52,474 bases of DNA from an uncultured Verrucomicrobiota bacterium (GCA_946610035.1 CAMOCC010000011.1:1-52474); one strand, 5' to 3'; shown: positions 43,201 through 51,329, numbered from the stretch's first letter. The notes: generated by a model not told the origin, from the sequence alone. A program made the numbers and translations.

Positions 43201-44980
43201 CGAGCGAGGTGTAGTCGGGAAGGCCGGAAAGACCCCCTTCGGTGTACAGGAACACGGCGCGGAGTCCGGAGAGCGCGAGTCGCGGATCGGGCTCGCTGAA
43301 CGTCGGATCGGTGCCTAGTGCAAACTCAAGCGAGTTGGCAAGTCCATCTCCGTCGGGGTCTGAGGAGGCGTCCGAGGGGTCGAGCGGCAGGAGGCCGTGC
43401 GAGACCTCCCACCCGTCGGTCATGCCGTCGCCGTCAGTGTCGGTGGCGAGGGGATTCGTTCCCAGACCGTACTCGGCGCGGTCGGCCAAGCCGTCGCCGT
43501 CAAAGTCGCCGGATCCGTCGCGCCCGAGCGAGCCGAACGCGGCAAACTCCCATTCGTCGGGGATCGAGTCGCCGTCGGAGGAGAGTCCGAGCGGACGCTC
43601 CGTGCCGACGTAGATGTCGTCGGCCTTGCCGCCATGTCCGACGAGCGAGAGGCGCGTCGGGCGCACCGCCGCCGCGCCGATTGCAAGGCCGCTGTTGACG
43701 AGAACGCCATCGAGGTAGAAGTCCCAGGTGCGTCCTCGGTAGTCGATCCTCACAGAGCAGCGAGTCCAGGCGTCTTCAACGGCAGATGCGGACGTGTTCG
43801 TTACCACGGACGCGCCGTCAGAGAGGACCGGGTGGAGGCAGTTGTCGAACCCGATCACGACCGCCTCCTCGGGGCTCGGGCTGACGGGGTCGACGTCTGA
43901 GGCGACAAGCCACATGTCGAACCACACCACGTCGCAGCCGGACGGCGCAAAGTCATGCGAGACCGACGCGGGTTCATCGTCCGCGCAGTCCGACATCTCG
44001 AGCGCTGCGCTTCCGCCGTGCGGAGACGACGCGACCGCCTCGGCGCGGCCTGAATGCGTCGTCCATCCATTCTGTCCGTCGATCGGGCCAGGCGCGACGC
44101 CGGGCTGCTCGAACGTCTCGGAGAGGAGCGTTGCGGACGCAGGCGCGACTGCGAGGGGGTCTGTCCCCCATGCGAGCTCCACGCCGTCGGGGATTCCGTC
44201 GCCGTCCGTATCTACTTCAAAAGGCGATGTGCCGTACACGCGCGACTCAAGTGCGTCTGGGACGCCGTCGCCGTCGGAGTCGAGGGACGCGTCGGCGGCA
44301 AGGTAGTACTTGGCGGAGAAGGACTCGGGAAGCTCGTCGCGGAACGCGAGCGTCTGCGCGTAGCTGACGTCGCGCGCGACATGCGACCATCCCAATGAAG
44401 GCGGATTGGGGGAATCCGCATACGCCGAGAGCAGGTCGACGGGACGTCCGCCGGTCTCGACCTCGAAGTCCGCGAACGCGCCTTCAGGATCGACGTAAAG
44501 GGAGAGGAAACCTGGACAGGACGAAGCTGCGGCACCAGGGCGCCCGAAGAGGTGGAAGGCGACGGAATCGGCGTCCGTGCGCGCGAAGTGAATCGTGTCG
44601 CCGCGCGCTGCGGTCATGAGGGAGTTGGAAAGCGTCGCCGGGTCGAGCCATCCGTCGGCGGAGTAGATCGCGTTGGTCATGAGTCCCGTCGCAAGGGAGT
44701 AGACGTAGAGCCTGTCGGAAAGCGGCGAGCCGTCGCCCATGAAAAGACCGGAGATGTAGTCGGCGGGATATCCTTCCCCCATCGGCGTGAAAGGCATCTG
44801 TGCGGTCGTGACGTCGTTCGTCGTTGGACCGACCTTCGCAACGCCGACAACATCCTCGGCATGAGCGACTAATGCGGTCGATACAATCAGTGCAAATGCA
44901 AGCGCTGCCACCGCGCGAATGCGCGACGCCACCAACACCTTTTTGATGCTATTTTTTATCAATTTCAACTCCCTTTTCAT
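40205..44980 (-). CDS. Giant secreted protein with PA14 domains and calcium-binding TSP3-type repeats
   Basis: A 1591-residue exported protein (signal peptide AALAFALIVSTALVAHA). In order: TSP3-type Ca-binding repeats (DSDGDGVPDALE, DTDGDGIPDGVE); a LamG/concanavalin-like domain (~285-455) with VWFDMWLVASDV and WDFYLDGVLVNSG; more TSP3 repeats (DFDGDGLADRAEYGLGTNP); a PA14 domain (VYTFYTTADDGVELSIDG); an Ig-like domain (FDPDGEVVSVAIMEGDE); a second PA14 domain (YELHLASDDGAFLSVDGMMV); TSP3 repeats again; and a beta-rich end. PA14 domains usually bind sugars. It is first in the operon with RHS3 and shares its promoter type with RHS1. It could anchor or target RHS3 at the cell surface; this is inference. 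Confidence 0.88.
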   Translation of the reverse strand: MKRELKLIKNSIKKVLVASRIRAVAALAFALIVSTALVAHAEDVVGVAKVGPTTNDVTTAQMPFTPMGEGYPADYISGLFMGDGSPLSDRLYVYSLATGLMTNAIYSADGWLDPATLSNSLMTAARGDTIHFARTDADSVAFHLFGRPGAAASSCPGFLSLYVDPEGAFADFEVETGGRPVDLLSAYADSPNPPSLGWSHVARDVSYAQTLAFRDELPESFSAKYYLAADASLDSDGDGVPDALESRVYGTSPFEVDTDGDGIPDGVELAWGTDPLAVAPASATLLSETFEQPGVAPGPIDGQNGWTTHSGRAEAVASSPHGGSAALEMSDCADDEPASVSHDFAPSGCDVVWFDMWLVASDVDPVSPSPEEAVVIGFDNCLHPVLSDGASVVTNTSASAVEDAWTRCSVRIDYRGRTWDFYLDGVLVNSGLAIGAAAVRPTRLSLVGHGGKADDIYVGTERPLGLSSDGDSIPDEWEFAAFGSLGRDGSGDFDGDGLADRAEYGLGTNPLATDTDGDGMTDGWEVSHGLLPLDPSDASSDPDGDGLANSLEFALGTDPTFSEPDPRLALSGLRAVFLYTEGGLSGLPDYTSLVPFFATSVDGVDWPATPWPRAVSDRGDHFATRLDGFVRIAAEGVYTFYTTADDGVELSIDGIPVVSDTSVHSARERSGSVSLAPGWHRIAVRHYENEGGEALSVSWSGPGIAKSILSGDDLLHYPENLPPTVLLSADGSVPVAGGDMRLAANAFDPDGEVVSVAIMEGDETLASASGASVVAEWTGATSGTHVYRAVATDSDGLNSETTLEYTVEPAPEGYALGLASAFYSTTNSIAFVPSGFTGWKRNGANVVKTVDYPATRGAWPGMTVSDRFCAVFTGALYVREAGAYELHLASDDGAFLSVDGMMVVDNSGIHSMKTGSVTIPLSRGLHAMELKYFENDGDAGLVFAWTPPSGAKTAVPPECLFHAVGVSLDSDSDGMPDWWEDLYGLDGHSSSDAALDPDGDGLSNLAEYRAGTDPHSADSDGDGMPDLWETANGTIPFLADAIEDLDGDGLVNVEEFRNGTNPNLADTDGDGADDRTEVRNVRSDPLVPDITWLPVPAGQAASGASFAASTGTWRTENGGVVFAAERAGSLTWSLDVPQGGADALAVRVGQHNFYAKTDSFDLSLFVDGLFVARQVVYAPYGTSKDAYFFLPEITAGGHEFRLVWHNWEVNTFLAVYDLRFVSFGGPDADGDGVADWKEHRADEATDIADLPLESLVSPLCVEGRDLWRDVLEVEVAYPGTNATFATVKTIGDGFYADIPLAEDGVATISLRDRSLSESFNAAWKPFDVFAEDYTTNALVVRTGDALKIAPYESAESEVSISVADGTNGWMSVTNWTETAAMPYAFEAEGLYLVEVTHRGILSDDTAYALVEVVRSRFPKRNPAILMDAEQTLACPELSPRNLIEHDSELQLSAEVSGGGVTLSLLTHADRDLGLVSRLDDGGAISDAVQVTPVWADNGTYYRVAETYPDGSQLVEVSLLLGSVPEGTTVNLEIFVSGVTFDDGTRFKTLTADDFDANGHITLRFIKARGVTTSVCHSTKIYQNGTLIYKNR

Positions 44981-44990
44981 ATGGTGAAAT

Positions 44991-45048
44991 ATTCTACCAT
45001 ATTCATCCGCCGCTGTGTCAAACTATTTGTTTACGATTTCGTAAAGTT
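44991..45048 (-). promoter_or_regulatory. Promoter of the PA14-RHS3 operon, copy B of the duplicated promoter
   Basis: Same block as 28214-28271 with one mismatch in 58 bases. -35 TTGACA is at 45016-45021 and extended -10 TGGTAGAAT at 44991-44999, with the ATG again 10 bases past the -10. Confidence 0.85.
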
Positions 45049-45089
45049 CAGAGCACTGCAAAGGCGATTTGCAATGCGAAATTAACTAT

Positions 45090-45118
45090 AAATTATTTTA
45101 AAATCATTTTCAAATCAT
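45090..45118 (+). promoter_or_regulatory. Triple 11-bp direct-repeat operator, copy B
   Basis: AAATTAT, AAATCAT, AAATCAT start at 45090, 45101 and 45112 and end 10 bases before the -10 TAAAAT. This matches copy A in sequence, spacing and distance to the -10. Confidence 0.75.
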
Positions 45119-45125
45119 TTTCGTT

Positions 45126-45134
45126 TGATAAAAT
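45126..45134 (+). promoter_or_regulatory. Extended -10 of the 45159 operon
   Basis: TGATAAAAT on the plus strand with the operator repeats in place of a -35 box. The predicted leader is about 18 bases and has an AGGGAG ribosome site. Confidence 0.7.
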
Positions 45135-45158
45135 ATGAAGCGACATAGGGAGCACTCC

Positions 45159-45728
45159 ATGAAGACGATATTAACATGCCTTGTTGCAGCGGCAACAGTT
45201 GGCGCGACCGCGACCACGGTCGAGCCACGGCAACTGCCGCCCTGTCAGTTCCCCGACACGGAGGTGTCGACGAACTGTCAATTCTCCACGGCGCGGACAG
45301 GCGGCCTCGTGCTGTCGCTCCATCTGAGCCTCCTCGCCTCGCCGTCCAACAACGTCGAGATCGCCATCGGCCACGATTCCGACGGCGACGGACATCTTTC
45401 CGCATGCGAGGCGGGCGCGACCGTCGGCTGGGACTGCGGCGAATGGGTTGCGCGATGCGGGATGGAAGAGCTGCACGCCGACGCAGCTACGCCTAGCGTC
45501 CGCAAGCAACTGACGTGGCGGCTTTTCGTGTCGGATGGAACTGTGCGGAAGCTTGAGGCCTCGGAAAACGGACACTCCCTCGACTTCGGTCTCAACGGAC
45601 CTCCGCCCGCTTGGCTGTTCAGTCCGACGTGGGACGTCGTCCGCTTCATTGCGCGCGGTGCCGACGCAGCGGACGAATCGCTCCGGGCTGAGCTGCACGC
45701 AAACGGAACAGTGATCAAACTGAGGTAG
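45159..45728 (+). CDS. Small exported protein with an EF-hand-like calcium loop
   Basis: A 189-residue protein, first in the plus-strand operon. ATG 45159 gives a signal peptide (TILTCLVAAATVGATA) and has AGGGAG before it; the in-frame ATG at 45135 overlaps the -10 box and is rejected. The mature part has paired cysteines (PPCQF, TNCQF, SACEAG, WDCGEW, ARCGME) and one Ca-loop-like segment DSDGDGHLSACE. The rest looks like a single beta-sandwich (GLVLSLHLSLL, LTWRLFVSDG). I do not recognise the family. It ends 6 bases before the next gene. A pilot or adaptor for the large secreted proteins is possible. Confidence 0.75.
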   Translation: MKTILTCLVAAATVGATATTVEPRQLPPCQFPDTEVSTNCQFSTARTGGLVLSLHLSLLASPSNNVEIAIGHDSDGDGHLSACEAGATVGWDCGEWVARCGMEELHADAATPSVRKQLTWRLFVSDGTVRKLEASENGHSLDFGLNGPPPAWLFSPTWDVVRFIARGADAADESLRAELHANGTVIKLR

Positions 45729-45734
45729 CAGGTC

Positions 45735-46895
45735 ATGCAGCGCGCGTTAACACTATTCTGCCTCGCCGGAGCTGCGATATCGCTGCTCGCCCTTCTTTTC
45801 GGCTTTGCATGGGACTCCGTCCACAATCACCTTAAAGCCTCAGCAAGAAAGAGAATCGGAATCTTCGAAGCACTCATCGTCGCCACCCTGGCAATGAGGG
45901 CAATCGTCTACGGAAGCACCAAGGCGCCGATAAACACGCCGCCGCGCCTTTCCGCGCCGCGCCGCACCCGGTCCATGCCGGCGCAGCCCCAGTTTACGGC
46001 CGAGGGAATTGCGGCTGGCTACGTCCTATGGCGCGTCGGGACAAACGAGACATGGAGCTTCGTCGCGCCGACGAACGCCGCGTTCGCCGCCAAGTGGAGC
46101 CTTCGCGGGGCTGCGGACGACACGGCGCTAATCACAAATGAAGCGGCCTCCGTGCTCATGGACACGTTCGGCGGAGCGCAGATCGACGGAAGGACATACA
46201 ACGCCGCGGATTTCCAAATGGGTGTGCTTCCAATGGCGAACTGGCCGCTGCTCGGGCAAGGCCAGTCGGCAGCGTGGGTTGCGAATGCTCCGTGCCGCTC
46301 GCTTTTCGTGACATGGCAGAACATCCTTGCAGGAAGGGACCTCGCAGCGCCGGCAAGCGTCCAGCTGGAACTTCTGTCCGAAGGCGACTACATCTGCCGG
46401 TACGACTGGAGCCTGGCAGGCGGAAACGAAAGCAACGTCACGTCGCGGTCCTACTACCGCATCCGTCCGGACGACCTTGAAGAGCCAGACCGCGACGGAG
46501 ACGGCGTTCCGACGCCGACGGAGGTTATGGAACTGCATACGGACCCCGGCCTTGCGGATTCAGACGGCGACGGAATAGGCGACGGCTCAGACCCATTCCC
46601 GCTCGACCCCGACTCAAACGGAGACGGCATTCCAGACGGAATGACCGCATCGGAATACTGGTCGCACCCGCTGTGGACAGGCGGCCAGCCATGGGACGTG
46701 TCCTGCGTCGCCATCCGGCTAAACGAGCCAGTCGTGCCGCCAGCCCGTGCGGTTCTTGTAATCGGAGAACTGCCGATCATTCTCACGACGAACGCCGTCT
46801 ACCGACTCTCGCTGGACAAGGGCGTACGGTACGACGTACGGCTCGTCACGAACCACCTCGCGCCGGTCAACCTGTCACTTGAAAGGAGCGAGTAA
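45735..46895 (+). CDS. Membrane-anchored protein with TSP3-type calcium repeats
   Basis: A 386-residue protein. Two N-terminal hydrophobic segments (LTLFCLAGAAISLLALLFGF and FEALIVATLAMRAIVYG) are followed by a proline-rich linker and a beta-rich domain (YVLWRVGTNETWSFVAPTNA). Late in the sequence come Ca-binding repeats (DRDGDGVPTPTE, DSDGDGIGDGSD, DSNGDGIPDGMT) like those of the PA14-domain protein on the other strand. The stop TAA and next start ATG share one base, so translation is coupled. Function unknown; shared Ca repeats suggest that the products of both divergent operons act together outside the membrane. Confidence 0.78.
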   Translation: MQRALTLFCLAGAAISLLALLFGFAWDSVHNHLKASARKRIGIFEALIVATLAMRAIVYGSTKAPINTPPRLSAPRRTRSMPAQPQFTAEGIAAGYVLWRVGTNETWSFVAPTNAAFAAKWSLRGAADDTALITNEAASVLMDTFGGAQIDGRTYNAADFQMGVLPMANWPLLGQGQSAAWVANAPCRSLFVTWQNILAGRDLAAPASVQLELLSEGDYICRYDWSLAGGNESNVTSRSYYRIRPDDLEEPDRDGDGVPTPTEVMELHTDPGLADSDGDGIGDGSDPFPLDPDSNGDGIPDGMTASEYWSHPLWTGGQPWDVSCVAIRLNEPVVPPARAVLVIGELPIILTTNAVYRLSLDKGVRYDVRLVTNHLAPVNLSLERSE

Positions 46896-49870
46896 TGAAA
46901 AGGGCCTGCATTGCATCCGCAATCCTTCTCTGCATCGCGACCGCGACGCGAGCCGACAATCTCGCACTGGATGATCGCTCAGGAATCTTCTCTGGAGCCG
47001 CACGCGGCGGAAGCGCCGCGATGGCACATCAGGACTTCTGGCTCGAACCGCTTGGTTCAGAATGCCTCCACGATTTAGAGAACTATCTTGACTATGAAGC
47101 CGCGTTCTCCCCTGCGATCTTTGGCGTGGGAATCACGCCGCAGATGCTCGACGGATTCACGCTTAACACAAACGGTTCCCTGCGGCTGACGCTTGGGATT
47201 GACGATTGGGCAGAGGGAAGCGTTACCGTAGGCGCGCCTCCCCTTCTCTGGGGCGAGCTCTACGACTGCGGATCCATCCACCGATGCTCTGGCGGCGTTC
47301 AGGAAATGTGCTATGCCTGCGGACGGCGCCACTCCGCGGGCGACGGATACGACTGCTCCCACGACTCCAACTGCGCGGCACGGACGAGCTACGGCAACGA
47401 CTGCACATGCGCACCCCTTCTCGTCAGAGTCAACTGGGACGACGACAACTGCAACCATTGCGAGGACAGGCTCGACGCAAGCCCCTGCGCGGTCGACGAC
47501 GAAACCGAAGGATTCAGGGCCGTCGGAATCGGAAAGCAATGCTGCTGCAGCGGCGGCATCTCAGACGAGGTCTCGGTCGCAGGGCTGACCGCCTCGTCCG
47601 AACTTCGCCTGTGGGACGGTTCGGCGGCCGCCTCCAGCACTGCAGAATCATTCACCGTGGAGGCGGGCTTCGCATCCACGGGAATCGGCAGCGCTACAAT
47701 CAGCTACGTGATACGCGACGAGACAAACGGATTCCTACGGGCGATTACGCGGCACGTGACCGCAGCGAACATCGAGATCCGCCCCGACTTCAACGACGAC
47801 GGAACTGTCGACAACTACGACAGGTTCTATTTCGACGACGGCGGGACATGGCAGCTGCGTGTCCGCGACGAACCGTACCAGTTCGCTCTCGTCAGCGAAT
47901 GTCCGTCCGCGGCAAGTGCATCGCTTCTCGCGGTTCAATCGGCAGGGACGGGAACAGTAATCAGAACGCAGGCGACAGGAGGGACAACGCTTCCTTTCGG
48001 CACGCCTTCGAGCTCGCCGCTCTTCGCCGCCAAGAACGAGACGAAGGAGCTGTTCGTCGACACCTCGGGCGAGCCCGGCACCTTATACCTCCACTACTCG
48101 CTCGGGTTCGGAGGCGCACACGCCCCGCTCGCGGACACTCGCCAGATCCACGTCGTGGACGCGAACGTGCGCGAGCAGTGGGCGACGACGAACAGCCTCC
48201 CCGACCTCGTGTACAACTTCTCCGACGTCCTGGGCGACGTATACTGGACGATCTACGACGACGAGTACAAAATCGTCGACTACGGCGACGACTCTTCGTT
48301 CACCCCAATCGACCTCCCTCCCGGCAACTACACCGTCGAGGTCTACTTCGCCGACGTCTACGAGGACGGCGTGCTCGGCTACACCTCTTCCGCGCCGCTG
48401 CATGTCGTAACTATAGAGCACTCGCTTCTTTGGGAGACAAGCAACAAGGCAAATCAAATTCTTAACACCACATACAAAGATGACTACACAGGGAACGACA
48501 GCGTTCGTGAAACTGCTATCGAAGGCGGGCGGTTATGTACCTACGGAGTGCCGCGCAATGTCCTCTATCTTGTCGCGAGCAACAATGCGTTTCATGTAAC
48601 AGAGAAACTAAGTATTACACCCTCGAATGCAACCTCACGAATTCTATGCGCTGCATTTGAAAATGATCAACCGATTTCTGGGAGTTGCACGAATGTAAAT
48701 GGTTTCTCTGAAGCCACTATGGTCATACCCTTCACGAACGTCGGAAACATCACCACGTGCTCATATGAAATTCGCGCTGGCGTCGATCTAAACAACGACG
48801 GTCTGCTATCATATTCCGAAAGCACCGCATTAAAAGTTTATATGCGAGAAGGCAACCAACTAAACGCAATGATCAAAGGGTTGTCTGAAGCAATGTATGA
48901 CGACAACGATTCTTATATTTCTGGAAAGGTCTCTGGACTACAAGGTATTTTAACTGGCATAACGCTACCTGTCAGCCGGTGTTTTCTCTCCATGTTTTAT
49001 AATAATAGCTCTGTTCACTTACCGGATCTATGGCAACCCTCGATAGACACTGACACGACAATCCTAGACGCATTTGCAGATACCGCAGGATTCTCAGAAT
49101 GGCTTACACACAATTCCGGTGCCCACTTCAATGTAAACGGGCAGGCAGAAATCCCTAAATATATATGGTGGCCAAATACAAAAATGTCAAGGTTCTTCGA
49201 GCGTTGCTCGCCATTTACACCGTGGGTAAAAAATCTTGGCACAAGGCTAAATCAACAAACTGGGAAATGGGAAACTTACGAGTACCATACACTTTCCAAT
49301 ACAGGCACTGTAATTATGAATTACTTTGAGAACGAACTTAAATCAACCGCAGAAGCTCTGCTCACCACAGCAACGAACGGCACATGTGTAATATTTTCCG
49401 CAGAAAATGGTTGGAACTCCAGCAATCTGGTCGCCATGACATTCCAAAGCATGAGTCCAACCAATGTGCCAGGCATCACGGTGGAAATCGGACACACAGG
49501 AAACTACAATGGCGCACTTAGTGTCCTTGAGGCCACTGCACTCCAATACACAATCGGGACACCCCAACTTGACAATCTTGATGCCTTTTATGCAATAGGA
49601 AGAGGTCGAATTGAAAATCCTTGTTATGAAATTGTCGCTCAAAAGCGAAAACCGTTCTTAGGTGATCCCGTTGTCGAGATCAAGGAAGTCTCTTTTTCTT
49701 GTACTATCAGCGATTTGTACGACTTCAACTTTGAAGACAGCGATCTTTCTGCTAAAGCTTCGACTCTTCAAATCGGGTTTGGGAATGGTAGCAGTCAACG
49801 GCAATGCGGCACAATCTACCGTCATGAGATCCAAATTGACGCAACATACGCAAACCCATTCTTACAATAA
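46895..49870 (+). CDS. Large secreted protein with cysteine-rich front and compositionally foreign back half
   Basis: A 991-residue exported protein (signal peptide ACIASAILLCIATATRA). Residues 125-218 hold 14 cysteines in CxxC-like clusters (CYACGRRH, CSHDSNC, CNHCED, KQCCCSG), suited to disulfides or metal. A Ca loop (DFNDDGTVDNYD) lies near 290, and an Ig-like domain ends around 505 (PGNYTVEVYFADVYEDG). From about 48430 (residue ~510) the DNA turns AT-rich to the end, with no stop or frame change. The back half (IIGGT-free, with LSPITLPVS-type beta and helical segments) matches nothing I know. The layout resembles a conserved delivery part plus an exchangeable effector. Confidence 0.8.
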   Translation: MKRACIASAILLCIATATRADNLALDDRSGIFSGAARGGSAAMAHQDFWLEPLGSECLHDLENYLDYEAAFSPAIFGVGITPQMLDGFTLNTNGSLRLTLGIDDWAEGSVTVGAPPLLWGELYDCGSIHRCSGGVQEMCYACGRRHSAGDGYDCSHDSNCAARTSYGNDCTCAPLLVRVNWDDDNCNHCEDRLDASPCAVDDETEGFRAVGIGKQCCCSGGISDEVSVAGLTASSELRLWDGSAAASSTAESFTVEAGFASTGIGSATISYVIRDETNGFLRAITRHVTAANIEIRPDFNDDGTVDNYDRFYFDDGGTWQLRVRDEPYQFALVSECPSAASASLLAVQSAGTGTVIRTQATGGTTLPFGTPSSSPLFAAKNETKELFVDTSGEPGTLYLHYSLGFGGAHAPLADTRQIHVVDANVREQWATTNSLPDLVYNFSDVLGDVYWTIYDDEYKIVDYGDDSSFTPIDLPPGNYTVEVYFADVYEDGVLGYTSSAPLHVVTIEHSLLWETSNKANQILNTTYKDDYTGNDSVRETAIEGGRLCTYGVPRNVLYLVASNNAFHVTEKLSITPSNATSRILCAAFENDQPISGSCTNVNGFSEATMVIPFTNVGNITTCSYEIRAGVDLNNDGLLSYSESTALKVYMREGNQLNAMIKGLSEAMYDDNDSYISGKVSGLQGILTGITLPVSRCFLSMFYNNSSVHLPDLWQPSIDTDTTILDAFADTAGFSEWLTHNSGAHFNVNGQAEIPKYIWWPNTKMSRFFERCSPFTPWVKNLGTRLNQQTGKWETYEYHTLSNTGTVIMNYFENELKSTAEALLTTATNGTCVIFSAENGWNSSNLVAMTFQSMSPTNVPGITVEIGHTGNYNGALSVLEATALQYTIGTPQLDNLDAFYAIGRGRIENPCYEIVAQKRKPFLGDPVVEIKEVSFSCTISDLYDFNFEDSDLSAKASTLQIGFGNGSSQRQCGTIYRHEIQIDATYANPFLQ

Positions 49871-49882
49871 GGAGCCGTAAAG

Positions 49883-51082
49883 ATGAAACAAATACTATAT
49901 CATGTTCTAACCATATTTGCTTTCATGCATTTTCCAGTTGCTCACGGAAGCGGGCAGATCAATTTTGATTCAGCCAAAGACGTTTTTACAACAGAGCAGC
50001 ATCTCAAAAACATTGGTTTACCGTCTTTTATGGACCAGGTCTGGGCAAAAAGGATTGATGCTCCTGGCATACACTCAAGATACTGGGTAGATCAATTTGC
50101 TTCAAAAGATGAGGAGCTTGAAACTTTGGAGATTGCATACCGCAACTTTGGGCGAGAACTCGCTAAACAAATAGATTCTATTGCCGTCGACATATACACG
50201 CATCCAGAGCCAGCCTCAGAAAGCGAACGACTCGACTGGTTGCTAAATTTTGCAAACTGGGTCCGCAAGCCAGGAAAGTTCGAAAACTATCGCATTGCTT
50301 CACGCGTAGAAGAAGCAGCAACCATTCCACTACTCCGCATGGTTGTTAACCTTGGTGTGCCAAGCGAAGACATAGAAGAAGCGTTCAAGCGCTTCTGGAG
50401 CGCGCAGGACAGTGCCGCTATGCGCGCTTCTATTATATATGAAGAGTCTGGCGGACATTTGGACTTGAGGAACGCTGCCAAAAACGCGGGCGAGGATGAC
50501 GATGGGTTTGAAGACGAGTGGATTAAATTCCACAGAAAGGCCTTCCACCATTTCAACAACAAGAACCTCCATTATTCACGCGATAAATCTGCCTTGAAAG
50601 ACGACCCCATAGAATACACATTCCCATTAGACGACTATGATTCATTCCACCTGGACTCTCTTGGCTGGGAACTGAAACTGCATAAGCAAGTGTGTGTATA
50701 TAGAACAGAGGCACGAAATCTTCGATCGCTAAAAGAGGTCTTCCGCTTCAGAAAAATTGTTGGCATGTTCCCCGATGTGGAAATACGGCACGGAGAATCT
50801 CCTCGTCAGTCCTACGAGACACAGTACAACACCCAGTTTCGCCAATGTTGGAAGCAACACAAGGTATATCCAGGCGGCGCTGCCTATTATTATCTGGCAG
50901 CAAAAAACAACACCTTTGTGGATGAACAGACCCGAAAAGCTATTTCGCGCCTTCCTGCCAATACGTCTTCGAAACAACTTAATAATATGCCCAAGACCAT
51001 TCGCACAACTACTGCAAGCTTTGGTCCAAATCTACAAACGGACGGAAAGGAGGTGATTAGGAATGCTTTGGAAGAACCTTGA
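49883..51082 (+). CDS. Exported protein, paralogue of the lipoprotein at the window end
   Basis: A 399-residue AT-rich gene, 12 bases after the 991-residue protein. The signal peptide (YHVLTIFAFMHFPVAHG) has no lipobox. The body is mainly charged helices. It shares a diagnostic pattern with the 51472 protein: APGIHSRYWVDQF against APHIHSQCWVDWL, YRNFGREL against IRDFGLDL, IIYEESGGHLDL against IICEESPHEYQM, and RFRKIVGMFP against HFRKIAGDIP. Its last ~80 residues (YPGGAAYYYLAAKN onward) go beyond what can be compared. The final 20 bases overlap the HNH-like gene. It may be an immunity protein or a chaperone for the preceding gene's tip; no catalytic motif is seen. Confidence 0.75.
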   Translation: MKQILYHVLTIFAFMHFPVAHGSGQINFDSAKDVFTTEQHLKNIGLPSFMDQVWAKRIDAPGIHSRYWVDQFASKDEELETLEIAYRNFGRELAKQIDSIAVDIYTHPEPASESERLDWLLNFANWVRKPGKFENYRIASRVEEAATIPLLRMVVNLGVPSEDIEEAFKRFWSAQDSAAMRASIIYEESGGHLDLRNAAKNAGEDDDGFEDEWIKFHRKAFHHFNNKNLHYSRDKSALKDDPIEYTFPLDDYDSFHLDSLGWELKLHKQVCVYRTEARNLRSLKEVFRFRKIVGMFPDVEIRHGESPRQSYETQYNTQFRQCWKQHKVYPGGAAYYYLAAKNNTFVDEQTRKAISRLPANTSSKQLNNMPKTIRTTTASFGPNLQTDGKEVIRNALEEP

Positions 51083-51329
51083 AGGCACAGGCGATCACAA
51101 AGCCTCGAAAGCGTGGCTTGATGTCTGGAAGGAACGCACTGGCTACACGGGAACGCCGCCCTGTGGGCGCAAAGGATGCGGCAATACCGCAACTCTTGGC
51201 GGACACGTGAAGAAAGTGGGGTCTACCGACAACAGTTGGTATCTCCTGCCGCTGTGCGACAGCTGCAACAAGTTGAAAGACCCTTTCGAGAAGAAGGAGT
51301 CGATCTCTGTTGCATCTGCGGCCAAGTAG
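51063..51329 (+). CDS. Small HNH-like zinc-binding protein
   Basis: An 88-residue protein with a near-perfect ribosome site (GGAGGTGAT) before ATG 51063. Cysteines at 34 and 39 (PPCGRKGCGN) pair with 65 and 68 (LLPLCDSCNK), with a histidine at 48 (TLGGHVKK) and an asparagine after the last cysteine, the order C-C-H-C-C-N of small HNH-type nuclease folds. It is the last gene of the plus-strand operon before a strong terminator and overlaps the previous gene by 20 bases. It could be a nuclease toxin, a detached tip, or a DNA-binding accessory. No signal peptide is seen, so export would need another route. Confidence 0.68.
   Translation: MLWKNLEGTGDHKASKAWLDVWKERTGYTGTPPCGRKGCGNTATLGGHVKKVGSTDNSWYLLPLCDSCNKLKDPFEKKESISVASAAK

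Noticed and set aside
47206-48465. Long plus-strand frame inside the 991-residue gene
   Set aside because: Arginine-rich shadow in another frame. It ends where the GC-rich part of the real gene ends and has no start signals.
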